Made by a program: the position numbers and the translations under genes | Assembly: GCA_937915865.1 (NCBI GenBank) | Contig: CALGIG010000065.1 | Coordinates: forward strand, 1 to 56,107 | Length of the DNA stretch: 56,107 bases | Origin: an uncultured Prolixibacteraceae bacterium | Lineage (GTDB): Bacteria; Bacteroidota; Bacteroidia; Bacteroidales; Prolixibacteraceae | Reading direction: 5' to 3' | Shown here: positions 34,413 to 43,032 of the stretch, piece after piece | Position numbering within the stretch: position 1 is the stretch's first letter | Layout: the number at the start of each line of letters is the position of its first letter | The notes under the pieces: generated by a model | What the model saw: the letters and a program-made list of their open reading frames with translations, nothing else | Told to the model about the DNA's origin: nothing | Databases searched by the model: none

Positions 34413-34489
34413 ATACTGCCCAATACAAAACAATTTTCAGTAGCTTAGCAGAAATCATATTTCAAATATCCCGATAAAACTAATTGGCT

Positions 34490-35494
34490 ATGAAACGATT
34501 TCTGAAAATCACTTCGCTGGTTGTTGTAGCTCTGATAATCATATATCTTACCGGTCCAAAGTTTCCTAAACCTGTTTACAATAAAACTCTTCCTGAAATT
34601 CAGATACAAACTTCTGAAGCTGATGCTTACATCAAAAACAGGGAAGCCAATTTAAAAATAAAGCCAGATAACGGAAGCCGTATCATCTGGGTAAACGATA
34701 GTTTAAAAAATAAAACGGCATACTGCCTGCTTTACCTTCATGGCTATTCGGCCTCGTGGTTCGAAGGAGAACCGGCACACCGCGATTTTGCCCGCCGGTA
34801 CGGGATGAATTTATACATTCCCCGGCTAGCCGCACATGGAATTGACACAACAGAATGTTTACTGAACATGACTCCCGACCGACTTTATGAATCGGCCAAA
34901 CGAGCCTTGGTTCTGGCGCACTCGCTGGGCGAAAAAGTAATTTTAATGAGCACATCAACCGGTGGAACTTTGAGTTTGAAACTGGCTGCTGATTTTCCTC
35001 AACTGGTGGATGGCCTGATTTTGTATTCACCCAACATAGCTATAAACGACCCAGCAGCATTTCTGGTAAGCAAACCTTGGGGATTGCAAATTGCGCGCTT
35101 TGTGAAAAAGGGTAATTATCGCATTTCGAAGCCCGATCATCCAGAAGAAGAACAATACTGGCAATGCAAACAACGCCTGGAAGCGGCAGTTTACCTGCAA
35201 CAATTGGTAGAAACAACGATGACCAAAGAGACTTTCTCGAAAGTTGAAAAACCTTTATTTTTAGCCTATTATTATAAAGATGAAAAACATCAGGACAATG
35301 TAGTTCGGGTTGACGCCATGCTTAAAATGTTTGACCAATTGGGAACTCCTGCCGGCAAAAAACAGAAAACAGCCTTTCCAGAGGCCGGCACTCATGTGAT
35401 TGGCTGCAAACTACTTTCAGGCGCATGGCAGGACGTTGAAAAAGCCAGTTTCGAGTTTGCCGAAGGAGTATTGGGACTAAAGGCGGTTCAGTGA
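34490..35494 (+). CDS. Alpha/beta hydrolase (serine aminopeptidase-like)
   Basis: A 334-aa membrane-anchored or exported hydrolase with an N-terminal hydrophobic helix (TSLVVVALIIIYL). The fold is shown by LLYLHGYSASWFEGE (oxyanion loop), the nucleophile elbow LMSTSTGGT (Ser156; Ser in place of the usual first Gly) and a late catalytic His in AGTHVIG. Start ATG 34490 is used; the TTG at 34484 adds two residues. It resembles esterase/lipase or lysophospholipase-like S33 enzymes; the substrate is not readable. It follows the Rieske gene by 77 bp and converges on two L,D-transpeptidase genes. Confidence 0.82.
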   Translation: MKRFLKITSLVVVALIIIYLTGPKFPKPVYNKTLPEIQIQTSEADAYIKNREANLKIKPDNGSRIIWVNDSLKNKTAYCLLYLHGYSASWFEGEPAHRDFARRYGMNLYIPRLAAHGIDTTECLLNMTPDRLYESAKRALVLAHSLGEKVILMSTSTGGTLSLKLAADFPQLVDGLILYSPNIAINDPAAFLVSKPWGLQIARFVKKGNYRISKPDHPEEEQYWQCKQRLEAAVYLQQLVETTMTKETFSKVEKPLFLAYYYKDEKHQDNVVRVDAMLKMFDQLGTPAGKKQKTAFPEAGTHVIGCKLLSGAWQDVEKASFEFAEGVLGLKAVQ

Positions 35495-35511
35495 CGAATA
35501 TTGGTACTTGA

Positions 35512-35578
35512 GGTCAACCATCCTATACAAATCAAACTCCTCAGCACCAGTTATTTCAACATTAAATGGCCTTTTGTC
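35512..35578 (-). pseudogene. Decayed fragment of a second rimO 3' end
   Basis: Read on the minus strand, this stretch encodes KGHL, a frame break, then VEITGAEEFDLYRMVDLK. The end of the intact RimO (38152 onward) encodes KKGHFYRIEITGAEDFDLYGRVSL. At DNA level ATACAAATCAAA, TCCTCAGC and ATGGCCTTTT occur in the same order in both places. The TRAM-domain ending ITGAE(D/E)FDLY is typical of RimO. No other part of the gene is recognisable upstream, where the L,D-transpeptidase stops at 35651. Inference: relic of a duplicated or replaced rimO. Confidence 0.7.
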
Positions 35579-35650
35579 CATTACTCATCCGAGCAATCCA
35601 GAGATTTACTTAATCCGGGGCCATTTTGTTTTTTGGAGGATGTTGAAATG

Positions 35651-36325
35651 TTACTTCAGAAGAACGGAATGATTGATGTAATTTTTGTCGTGCCTGTAAA
35701 TAAACAAACAGGTTCCGCCTTTAATTGTTTCGGCAACTGGTTTAATCTGATCAGGAGGTAAGGATGGGCAACCAAAACTTCGTCCAAGCCTTCCAAACTT
35801 CTGAATAAAATCTTCAGTGGCATAATCAGCTCCGTGCATGATAATTTCCCGTTTTTCGGCCTTATCATTAACCCCTTTTTCAAGCCCCTGCAATATAACC
35901 GACAATCCAACCTTCGAGCCAGTTGCAATATTTTGCGCCAGATAAAAGCCCAGGCTGCTCATGAAACTACCCTCTTTGTTTGAAAATTTTGTGGCATACT
36001 CGCTCCCTGTGTTCCGGCCATGAGCCACATAAGTATTAAAGAGCAACATCTTTTTGCAGAGGTCGATCACGTAGAGGCGTTTATTGTTGCTCGATTGCGA
36101 AAAATCGATAATCGTAAGGATTGAAGAATTCGTTAGCATACCTTTTTCTATTAATTTGTCTAACCCGTGAATTGCCATTTTGTATGCTTCTAAAGGCAAG
36201 CCCAATTCATCAAGTCTTAAAACATTGTAAATGTCTTCCCGTTCATCCGATTGTTTTTTCCCGGCATCAACGATCTGGGAAATTGGGAGCAAAAGCAAAA
36301 GAATCAGTAAAAATCTCGTCCTCAT
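35651..36325 (-). CDS. YkuD_2-type L,D-transpeptidase catalytic domain protein
   Basis: A 224-aa exported protein (N-terminal LLILLLLLPISQIVDA signal). It fits the PF13645-type L,D-transpeptidase-like family: LYVIDLCKKMLLFNTYVAHGRNTG, read as LYVIDLCKK and FNTYVAHGRNTG, then the catalytic His in EIIMHGADYA and the Cys in GRSFGCPSLPP. Such enzymes form or remodel cross-links in peptidoglycan or anchor proteins; the exact reaction of this subfamily is unsettled. It lies 79 bp downstream of a second, larger L,D-transpeptidase in the same direction. The rimO relic lies just beyond its stop. Confidence 0.85.
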   Translation of the reverse strand: MRTRFLLILLLLLPISQIVDAGKKQSDEREDIYNVLRLDELGLPLEAYKMAIHGLDKLIEKGMLTNSSILTIIDFSQSSNNKRLYVIDLCKKMLLFNTYVAHGRNTGSEYATKFSNKEGSFMSSLGFYLAQNIATGSKVGLSVILQGLEKGVNDKAEKREIIMHGADYATEDFIQKFGRLGRSFGCPSLPPDQIKPVAETIKGGTCLFIYRHDKNYINHSVLLK

Positions 36326-36404
36326 ATCGCAAATTTAAATTTATTCCTGCGAAAAAAAGACGATTTGCATTTTTTAACATGTTCCAATATGCATTTTTCT
36401 CTTT

Positions 36405-38009
36405 CTAATTAACAGAATCGCAGCGACTAATAAGCAAGTTGAACAAACTTTCGTCTTTTTTATAAACGTCATCATAAAAACTGATTTGACCCCGATCGTT
36501 TGCCCAGGCGGTAAAATACCCAATATGCACCGGAATTTTTTTCTTCAGGTTATACCATTTTTCAATGCCGCTATTCATAGCTTCATCGATTTTGGCAGGC
36601 GACCATTCCGGATCACCTTCCAGAATTTTTATGGCAAGATCTCTGGGTTTTCCAACACGGATACATCCATGACTAAACGCCCGTTTTTCCAGATTATATA
36701 AGCCTTTTGCAGGAGAGTCGTGTAAATAAATGTCGTTTGTGTTTGGAAAAAGAAATTTCACAAGCCCCAGTGAGTTTTTCTTTCCTGGCAATTGTCTTAA
36801 CTGGTTGCCATACCATTTCATTCCGTTCTCGGCCAGATAATTCGGATTCTTTTTGATGGCCGGTTTTACTTCTTTCTCAATAATACTGGCAGGGATATTC
36901 CAATATGGACTGAAAACGATGTAACTAAGGTTTCCGCTGAAAACAACGGTTTTATTCATTTTCTTACCAACAACAACCGGCGATTCGAGAATGATTTGTC
37001 CATTTCGGTTATAGTTAAGCATATAAGAGGGAATATTGACAAAAATAAATTCGCGGGCGCTGCCAATGCCAGGAGGTGTCCACCGCCAACGTTCCATATT
37101 TACAACAATTGTTTTTATCCTTTCCGACACTGGTACATTTAACTCCTCAACCAACTTTGGCGTAATCAGATTTTGCTGAACTTTTCCATTTCGAACCTGG
37201 TAATTTCGAACTGCTTCGCCCAATTTTTTATCATACCTATTGCTTAAATTGTTTGTATCCAAATCGCCAGTCATCATGAGCCGGTTCCTGATTTGAAGAA
37301 TAACTGACGAAGAATCACCCGGTTTATAATTTTTCACAAGCCGGTTCCATTTGATGGAGCCCCAACCTCCTTTTTTTTCCAGCGCACGATATTCTTTCAA
37401 AACATCCATCAACCTATAATATTGATTGAAAAGTACCGAATCATTTCTTTCGAGCAATTCAGGATTCAGCATAATTGAGTCGAGCAGGCTTTCGTATGAA
37501 ACTTGTTTGCGAGGCATCAGCCATCCCGATCCTTTGCTTTTCGTTTCATCAATACCTTTGTAAACCGTTTCGGCGTAAAACAGAAACATGTTTGTAATCA
37601 TGAAATCGGTTTCATCGTTGGTCAGGCGACGGTCTTCGGCTCCTTGAAAGATTGTTGAAATATCGTCGAGATATGGAAAGGCACGGTAAACTCCTTCGTC
37701 TCCAATATTAACAACCTTCGAAAAAAGAGAATTGCCAAATTCAATAATCCCTTTCTGGTCGAACCAGATTTGATGAAAATGATAATGACGATAAATAGTT
37801 GAAACTTCTGATTTATATTTCTCAAGCTTTGGGAATTTGAGATAGAAATCATTAATAATAATGCTATCAAACGACTGAGTACCATATTCATTAATTCGTC
37901 CGCGTAAATCCTGTGCAATACTATTTTTCGAGCGGAAAGGCTTTTTTTGCTGGCAAGAGCCAACAAGCAGGACAAAAGCAATGACGGCAAAAACAAAAGT
38001 CAATTTCAT
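36405..38009 (-). CDS. YcbB/LdtD-like L,D-transpeptidase lipoprotein
   Basis: A 534-aa envelope enzyme that makes 3-3 peptidoglycan cross-links. The signal ends VLLVGSCQQKK (lipobox, Cys19), so it is a lipoprotein. A large N-terminal scaffold domain is followed by a peptidoglycan-binding segment (LGEAVRNYQVRNGKVQQN) and the YkuD catalytic domain with FVNIPSYMLNYNRNGQ, IYLHDSPAKGLY (His) and FSHGCIRVGKPRDLA (active-site Cys). Length and order match YcbB-type enzymes. It precedes the YkuD_2 gene in the same direction; rimO lies 142 bp upstream. Confidence 0.92.
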   Translation of the reverse strand: MKLTFVFAVIAFVLLVGSCQQKKPFRSKNSIAQDLRGRINEYGTQSFDSIIINDFYLKFPKLEKYKSEVSTIYRHYHFHQIWFDQKGIIEFGNSLFSKVVNIGDEGVYRAFPYLDDISTIFQGAEDRRLTNDETDFMITNMFLFYAETVYKGIDETKSKGSGWLMPRKQVSYESLLDSIMLNPELLERNDSVLFNQYYRLMDVLKEYRALEKKGGWGSIKWNRLVKNYKPGDSSSVILQIRNRLMMTGDLDTNNLSNRYDKKLGEAVRNYQVRNGKVQQNLITPKLVEELNVPVSERIKTIVVNMERWRWTPPGIGSAREFIFVNIPSYMLNYNRNGQIILESPVVVGKKMNKTVVFSGNLSYIVFSPYWNIPASIIEKEVKPAIKKNPNYLAENGMKWYGNQLRQLPGKKNSLGLVKFLFPNTNDIYLHDSPAKGLYNLEKRAFSHGCIRVGKPRDLAIKILEGDPEWSPAKIDEAMNSGIEKWYNLKKKIPVHIGYFTAWANDRGQISFYDDVYKKDESLFNLLISRCDSVN

Positions 38010-38151
38010 GGATGGCTTAACTAATATTTTGGCAAGATATAGTTTATTTCAACCAAACATATTAGTTGAAGTAAAAATCGTATTAAACCCCACCATTCCT
38101 TCAAACTACTTTAACATAGGCCAAGTTACATTGAAATGTAGGTTTAGTTTG

Positions 38152-39504
38152 CTACAAACTAACCCGACCATACAAATCAAAATCCTCAGCCCCTGTAATT
38201 TCAATCCTATAAAAATGGCCTTTTTTTAGTTTCACATCTTTTGAAATGAATACTTCGCCATCCACTTCGGGAGAATCGAACTCGGTGCGGCCTACATAGA
38301 ATTCTTCATCCTCACGGTCAATCAATGCCTTTAAAGTTTGACCGACTTTAGCTGCATTTAACTGAGACGAAATAATTTGCTGAACAGCCATTAATTCTTC
38401 AACACGGGCTTGCTTGATTTCTTCAGGAATAATGTCTTTGTATTTTTTATAGCCATAAGTTCCTTCTTCATGAGAATAGGCAAATGCGCCCAAACGGTCG
38501 AACCGATGGCGTTTTACGAAGTCTTTCAGGTGCTCAAAATCTTCTTCCGTTTCACCTGGATGACCGACGAGCATTGTGGTACGGATCGCTATTCCAGGAA
38601 CTTCTTCTTCAATTTTATTCAACAAAGCTTCTGTTTCTTCAGTAGTTACCTGCCGTAACATGTGTTTTAACACATTGTTGGAGCTATGTTGAAGCGGAAT
38701 ATCGATGTATTTACACAATTTTGACACTGATTTAAACAATGGTAAAATGTCCATAGGGAATTTCGTCGGATATAAGTAATGCAGGCGAATCCATTCAATG
38801 CCATCAATTTCGGCAATTTTCTGAATGAGCTCAGCCAACATGCCTTTGCCATACAAATCTATTCCGTAATACGACAAATCCTGGGCGATCAACAAAATTT
38901 CCTTTACACCGTTTTTCGCAAGGTATTTTGTTTCGCGGATCAAATCTTCAATTGATTTCGATTTGTGTTTCCCGGTCATCCCCGGGATGGCACAAAATGC
39001 ACAAACGCGGTTACAACCTTCAGATATTTTCAGGTAAGCAAAATGTGAAGGCGTGGTAATCTTTCGTTCGTATATAAATTCAGGGCGATAGGTGGCTTTC
39101 AATTCGCTAACCAATGCTTTCAAATCAAATTTTCCGAAGTATTTATCCACCTCCGGAATTTCTGTTTCCAAATCGGCCTTGTATCGCTCCGACAAGCAGC
39201 CCATTACATACAGCTTTTCAACGTAGCCTCTGCTTTTAGCATCGACAAACTGCAGAATTGTGTTAACCGATTCTTCCTTTGCATCGCCAATGAAACCGCA
39301 GGTATTTAAAACAACAATATCCGAATTTTCATTCGAATCATGAACAACCTCGAACCCATCCATCGAAAGCTGATTTAAAAGCACTTCTGAATCAACAAGG
39401 TTTTTTGAACACCCAAGGGTCACCACATTTATTTTTTGAGGCCTCCCCCTGCCCCCTCCGAGAGAGGGGGTTTCGGAATTGGTTTGCGAATAAATCTTCG
39501 ACAT
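38152..39504 (-). CDS. rimO: Ribosomal protein uS12 methylthiotransferase
   Basis: RimO is a radical-SAM enzyme that adds a methylthio group to an Asp of ribosomal protein uS12. Seen: the UPF0004 start VVTLGCSKNLVDSE, the radical-SAM cluster SEGCNRVCAFCAIPG (Cys-x3-Cys-x2-Cys), PLQHSSNNVLKHMLR, LVGHPGETEEDF and the C-terminal TRAM domain ending DFDLYGRVSL. I choose ATG 39504, giving 450 aa; the next in-frame Met is far inside the conserved domain. The first ~25 residues include SETPSLGGGRGRPQ, encoded by an intergenic-type repeat. It follows ftsY in the same direction with a 130-bp gap. Confidence 0.95.
   Translation of the reverse strand: MSKIYSQTNSETPSLGGGRGRPQKINVVTLGCSKNLVDSEVLLNQLSMDGFEVVHDSNENSDIVVLNTCGFIGDAKEESVNTILQFVDAKSRGYVEKLYVMGCLSERYKADLETEIPEVDKYFGKFDLKALVSELKATYRPEFIYERKITTPSHFAYLKISEGCNRVCAFCAIPGMTGKHKSKSIEDLIRETKYLAKNGVKEILLIAQDLSYYGIDLYGKGMLAELIQKIAEIDGIEWIRLHYLYPTKFPMDILPLFKSVSKLCKYIDIPLQHSSNNVLKHMLRQVTTEETEALLNKIEEEVPGIAIRTTMLVGHPGETEEDFEHLKDFVKRHRFDRLGAFAYSHEEGTYGYKKYKDIIPEEIKQARVEELMAVQQIISSQLNAAKVGQTLKALIDREDEEFYVGRTEFDSPEVDGEVFISKDVKLKKGHFYRIEITGAEDFDLYGRVSL
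39438..39476. repeat. C/G-rich hairpin repeat inside the rimO 5' end
   Basis: CCCCCTC (39452-39458) pairs with GAGGGGG (39464-39470) around CGAGA, flanked by GGCCTCCCC and TTTCGG. It has the look of the small C/G-rich intergenic repeats seen at 7637-7661 and 39597-39626 and near 30735. Unlike those, it lies inside a reading frame and is translated as part of RimO's N-terminus. Confidence 0.6.
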
Positions 39505-39596
39505 GTTACTCTCTTTTTTATTATCATAAATCCTTGGCCTTTTCCACAAGAATTCCTTTCTCTTTCTTGAATTGTTGAAAATTGATCTTTTTGAAG

Positions 39597-39626
39597 TCTC
39601 CCCCTTCGGGGAGATTTAGAGGGGCT
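39597..39626. repeat. C/G-rich hairpin between ftsY and rimO
   Basis: TCTCCCC (39597-39603) pairs perfectly with GGGGAGA (39608-39614) around CTTC, then TTTAGAGGGGCTT. The last motif, AGGGGCTT, recurs on the minus strand just upstream of sucB (about 30725-30745). It may act as a terminator or be a small dispersed repeat. Confidence 0.55.
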
Positions 39627-39634
39627 TCTTCTTT

Positions 39635-40585
39635 CTAGCTAAACAACGATTCTACAAATTCCCTTCTTCTGAATATCTGCAAATCGTCCATTTTTTCACC
39701 AATGCCAATGTACTTCACCGGAATTTTAAATTGATCGGAAATACCAATAACAACACCACCTTTGGCCGTTCCATCCAGTTTAGTTAAAGCAAGAGCAGAA
39801 ACTTCAGTTGCTTTGGTGAATTGTTTGGCCTGTTCGAAAGCATTTTGTCCGGTGGAACCATCCAGCACCAATAAAACTTCATTTGGCGCACTGGGGACAA
39901 CTTTTTTCATTACCGATTTAATCTTGCTCAGCTCGTTCATCAGGTTCACTTTATTGTGTAATCTACCGGCTGTATCAATAATAACAACATCAGCACCCTG
40001 AGCTTTGGCCGACGAAAGCGTGTCGAATGCCACTGATGCGGGATCGGCGCCCATTGTTTGTTTCACAATTGGAACCTGAACCCGGTCGGCCCAAATTTGC
40101 AACTGATCGATTGCTGCTGCCCGAAACGTATCGCCAGCACCCAGAATCACTTTTTTCCCGGCTGCTTTAAAATTATAGGCCAGTTTACCAATAGTAGTGG
40201 TCTTCCCTACACCATTCACACCCACAACCATAATTACGTATGGATCGCTACTTTCCGGCAGGTCGAAATCTTCCAGATCGTTGGTATTATTCTCTTCGAG
40301 CAAATCGGCGATTTCTTCCTTCAAGATACTGTTCAACTCAGAAGTTCCAAGATATTTATCGGCGGCTACACGTTTCTCTATTCGTTCGATAATCTTCAAG
40401 GTCGTTTCAACGCCTACATCCGAGGATATTAAAATTTCTTCAAGGTTATCCAAAACCTCATCATCAACCTTTGATTTTCCAACGACAGCGCGACTAATCT
40501 TGGTAAAAACGCTTTCCTTGGTTTTTGCTAAGCCTTGGTCGAGGCTTTCTTTCTTTTTGCTGCTAAATAATCCGAAAATACCCAT
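39635..40585 (-). CDS. ftsY: Signal recognition particle receptor FtsY
   Basis: FtsY docks SRP-bound ribosomes at the membrane and hydrolyses GTP with Ffh. The 316-aa form lacks the long acidic N-terminal A domain of enteric FtsY, as is usual in Bacteroidota. Motifs: the N domain (SRAVVGKSKVDDEVLDNLE), the P-loop GVNGVGKTTTIGKLA, DTFRAAAIDQL (the insertion-box domain), VVIIDTAGRLHNK and ALTKLDGTAKGG, and the closing GEKMDDLQIF. It belongs to the typical rpmB-rpmG-DUF4295-ftsY-rimO neighbourhood; a terminator separates it from DUF4295. Confidence 0.96.
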   Translation of the reverse strand: MGIFGLFSSKKKESLDQGLAKTKESVFTKISRAVVGKSKVDDEVLDNLEEILISSDVGVETTLKIIERIEKRVAADKYLGTSELNSILKEEIADLLEENNTNDLEDFDLPESSDPYVIMVVGVNGVGKTTTIGKLAYNFKAAGKKVILGAGDTFRAAAIDQLQIWADRVQVPIVKQTMGADPASVAFDTLSSAKAQGADVVIIDTAGRLHNKVNLMNELSKIKSVMKKVVPSAPNEVLLVLDGSTGQNAFEQAKQFTKATEVSALALTKLDGTAKGGVVIGISDQFKIPVKYIGIGEKMDDLQIFRRREFVESLFS

Positions 40586-40748
40586 AGCTACACTGTTTTA
40601 TACCGACAATTAAACATATCAATAGCAACCTGATCCAGAAAAAATTGAACGAACAAGGTTGCTGAAATCGTCATTAGTCATTTGAAAAATGTTTAATTTA
40701 GGTTTTTTCTAATGACCATTGACTTTTTCCTGTTAATTAAGAGTTAAC

Positions 40749-40782
40749 AAAAAAAGCCTTCATCACGGATGAAAGCTTTTTT
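40749..40782 (-). terminator. Terminator after the rpmB-rpmG-DUF4295 operon
   Basis: AAAAAGCCTTCATC and GATGAAAGCTTTTT form a long stem with one mismatch and a three-base loop (ACG); on the minus strand a T-run follows. It lies 19 bp after the DUF4295 stop. A further spaced pair, GTCATTAG (40670) and CTAATGAC (40709), lies between it and ftsY. Confidence 0.8.
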
Positions 40783-40800
40783 CTATAGAGAAAAATTGTC

Positions 40801-40953
40801 TTACTTCTTAAAATAATCCTTCACATTGTCATTAGGAACAATTTCTTCCTGAAATGTGTATGCACCGGTTTTTTCAGATTTTATCATTTTTACTACCTTG
40901 GAGTAACCTTTACCGGCACCTTTTTGCATAGATGCTACTGCTTTCTTTGCCAT
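40801..40953 (-). CDS. DUF4295 family small protein
   Basis: A 50-aa basic protein: it starts MAKKAVASMQKGAGKGYSK and ends VPNDNVKDYFKK. The sequence and the location directly after rpmG match the DUF4295 family, a Bacteroidota protein always found with rpmB and rpmG and probably ribosome-associated (inference from conserved context). The stop TAA is at 40801-40803 and the ATG at 40951-40953, 9 bp after rpmG. Confidence 0.9.
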   Translation of the reverse strand: MAKKAVASMQKGAGKGYSKVVKMIKSEKTGAYTFQEEIVPNDNVKDYFKK

Positions 40954-40962
40954 AGTATTTTA

Positions 40963-41145
40963 TTATTTAATTTCGCGATGTACAGTAACCCGTTTTAAAT
41001 TTGGATTGTATTTCTTTTGTTCCAAACGTTCAGGAGTATTTTTCCTGTTTTTGGTAGTAATGTACCTTGATGTTCCGGGAACACCGCTTGTTTTCTGCTC
41101 GGTACATTCCATAATTACCTGGATTCTATTACCTTTCTTTGCCAT
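40963..41145 (-). CDS. rpmG: Large ribosomal subunit protein bL33
   Basis: bL33, 60 aa, a zinc-ribbon-like 50S protein near the E site. It starts MAKKGNRIQVIMECTEQK and continues PGTSRYITTKNRKNTPERL and KYNPNLKRVTVHREIK, the usual bL33 core. It has one Cys only (MECTEQ), so it is a Cys-poor form that cannot hold the four-Cys zinc site. Second gene of the rpmB-rpmG-DUF4295 operon, 11 bp after rpmB. Confidence 0.95.
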   Translation of the reverse strand: MAKKGNRIQVIMECTEQKTSGVPGTSRYITTKNRKNTPERLEQKKYNPNLKRVTVHREIK

Positions 41146-41156
41146 CTCTCAAATCA

Positions 41157-41399
41157 TTAAATAGTTGTTAAAATACCATTTTCCTTAGCATCTTTCAATG
41201 CTGCTTTCAACCCGATTTTATTGATGGTACGGATGCCGTTAGCTGAAACATTCAACGAAATCCAACGATCTTCTTCAGGATAATAGAACTTTTTCTTGAA
41301 CAAGTTCGGAAGGAATTTCCGTTTTGTTCTACGTTTCGAGTGTGAAACATTGTTTCCCACCATTACTTTCTTTCCGGTTATTTGACAAACTCTCGACAT
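41157..41399 (-). CDS. rpmB: Large ribosomal subunit protein bL28
   Basis: bL28, 80 aa. It starts MSRVCQITGKKVMVGNNVSH and has SKRRTKRKFLPNLFKKKFY, SLNVSANGIRTINKIG, the standard family pattern. First gene of the operon; a plausible promoter lies at 41442-41473 on the minus strand. Divergent from the MBOAT gene at 41592. Confidence 0.96.
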   Translation of the reverse strand: MSRVCQITGKKVMVGNNVSHSKRRTKRKFLPNLFKKKFYYPEEDRWISLNVSANGIRTINKIGLKAALKDAKENGILTTI

Positions 41400-41441
41400 T
41401 GTCTTATTTTTTAATCAGAATCACATTTTTCAAACAGACCG

Positions 41442-41473
41442 CAAAATAAGTACATTTTCTTCAAACAATCAAA
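41442..41473 (-). promoter_or_regulatory. Probable promoter of rpmB
   Basis: On the minus strand TTTG (41470-41473) and TTATTTTG (41442-41449) are separated by 20 nt, close to the Bacteroidota TTTG-N19-TAnnTTTG form. The -7 element differs at one place. Confidence 0.5.
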
Positions 41474-41591
41474 TACTTTGAAAAGATTTTTCGATAATTT
41501 TCAACAACTTATTGTGCAAAACTACAAAACAAAACAAGGTAAATATAATTGTCTTTTGTTAAATTAGTAAACTCCAATTAAAAACGATCTC

Positions 41592-43031
41592 ATGCTGTTT
41601 AATACATTGACTTACTTTTGGTTTACTTGTATTGTATTCGCAGCATACTGGTTTATTCTTAACAAAAAAAATAAACTTCAGAACTTATTTCTTTTAGTTG
41701 CCAGTTATTGTTTCTATGGATGGTGGGATGTCCGTTTTTTAATATTAATATTTTTAAGTTCGACAACCGACTTTTTTATCGGACAGGCTATACAAAATCA
41801 GACCACTCGATCTAAGCGGAAACTGCTGCTTGGAGCCTGTTTGTTACTCAACCTGGGAATCCTGGGTTTCTTTAAATATTGCAACTTTTTTATTGAATCA
41901 TTTTTAGCTCTGGCCAAAGCGCTAAACGTCAATTTAGCTATCAGTACCTTAAAAGTAATTTTACCGGTTGGAATAAGTTTTTATACCTTTCAATCGCTTA
42001 GCTATATCATTGACGTTTACCGTAATAAAATAAAACCAACGAATGATTACATTTCGTTTTTAGCTTTTGTGGCTTTCTTCCCGCAATTGGTTGCCGGCCC
42101 TATCGAAAGGGCAACACATTTACTTCCCCAATTTCTGAAAGAACGTCGATTCAACAAAGAAAAGGTAAAATCAGGATTCAGGTTTATACTTTACGGCTTA
42201 TTCAAAAAGATGGTGATAGCCGACAGATTGGCCTATTTTGTCGATCACGTTTACAATTCATCATCAAATTACTCCGGGATACCACTGATTGTGATTGCTT
42301 TTATGTTTGGATTCCAGATTTATTGCGATTTCTCTGGATACTCCGATATTGCAATCGGATCGGCCCGTTTGCTGGGTTTCGACCTGATGCAAAACTTCCG
42401 GTTTCCCTATTTTTCAAAAAGCCTTCGTGAATTTTGGCGGCGATGGCACATATCGTTGTCAACCTGGTTTCGCGACTATATTTATATTCCGCTTGGAGGC
42501 AATCAGGTTACAAAAATGCGCTGGATTTTAAACATACTTATAACTTTTACCTTATCAGGGCTGTGGCACGGTGCTGCTGCAACTTTTGTCATCTGGGGAT
42601 TTTTGCACGGCTTATTTCTGATTATTGAATCTTTTATTAAACCCAAACAGCCGCACAAACTGATAAACTGGCTCGGGTTCATTCTAACGTTTTCGTTTGT
42701 GAATTTAGCGTTGATTTTTTTCAGGTCGAAGTCGCTGAGCCAAAGTATCGAGATTTTAAGCCAATTACCTAAAGTAAATTGGATATTTTTAGATCAGCTT
42801 CGGAATGCCTGGCAAGTAAACAACCAGTTTCGTGAATTTGCAATTTCGATAGTTGTCGGATTTCCTATTTTTCTGACTACTGAAATTTTAAGCCGAAATA
42901 ATGATTTTGATGAGTTGATTGTTAACCTGAATCTATTCAAAAGGTGGACTATCTATTTGTTTTTCACAGCATTGATCTTGATTTTTGGCGTGCTGAATGT
43001 TGCGCCTCAGTTCATTTATTTTCAATTCTGA
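41592..43031 (+). CDS. MBOAT family O-acyltransferase (AlgI-like)
   Basis: A 479-aa polytopic membrane protein of the MBOAT family, which moves acetyl groups across the inner membrane for O-acetylation of extracellular polysaccharide. Seen: FWRRWHISLSTWFRDYIYIPLG (in parts WRRWHISLSTWF and RDYIYIPLGGN) and the catalytic-His region LSGLWHGAAATFVIWG. About 9-11 hydrophobic segments are spread through the protein. The partner gene follows after one base. The target polysaccharide is not in the window; AlgI itself acts on alginate, but that is not implied here. A peptidoglycan or capsule target is equally possible. Confidence 0.93.
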   Translation: MLFNTLTYFWFTCIVFAAYWFILNKKNKLQNLFLLVASYCFYGWWDVRFLILIFLSSTTDFFIGQAIQNQTTRSKRKLLLGACLLLNLGILGFFKYCNFFIESFLALAKALNVNLAISTLKVILPVGISFYTFQSLSYIIDVYRNKIKPTNDYISFLAFVAFFPQLVAGPIERATHLLPQFLKERRFNKEKVKSGFRFILYGLFKKMVIADRLAYFVDHVYNSSSNYSGIPLIVIAFMFGFQIYCDFSGYSDIAIGSARLLGFDLMQNFRFPYFSKSLREFWRRWHISLSTWFRDYIYIPLGGNQVTKMRWILNILITFTLSGLWHGAAATFVIWGFLHGLFLIIESFIKPKQPHKLINWLGFILTFSFVNLALIFFRSKSLSQSIEILSQLPKVNWIFLDQLRNAWQVNNQFREFAISIVVGFPIFLTTEILSRNNDFDELIVNLNLFKRWTIYLFFTALILIFGVLNVAPQFIYFQF

Positions 43032-43032
43032 C

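Noticed and set aside
35501..35761. An 86-aa plus-strand reading frame after the alpha/beta hydrolase
   Set aside because: It runs antisense across the rimO relic and the end of an L,D-transpeptidase gene; no family pattern, and a TTG-like start context without support.
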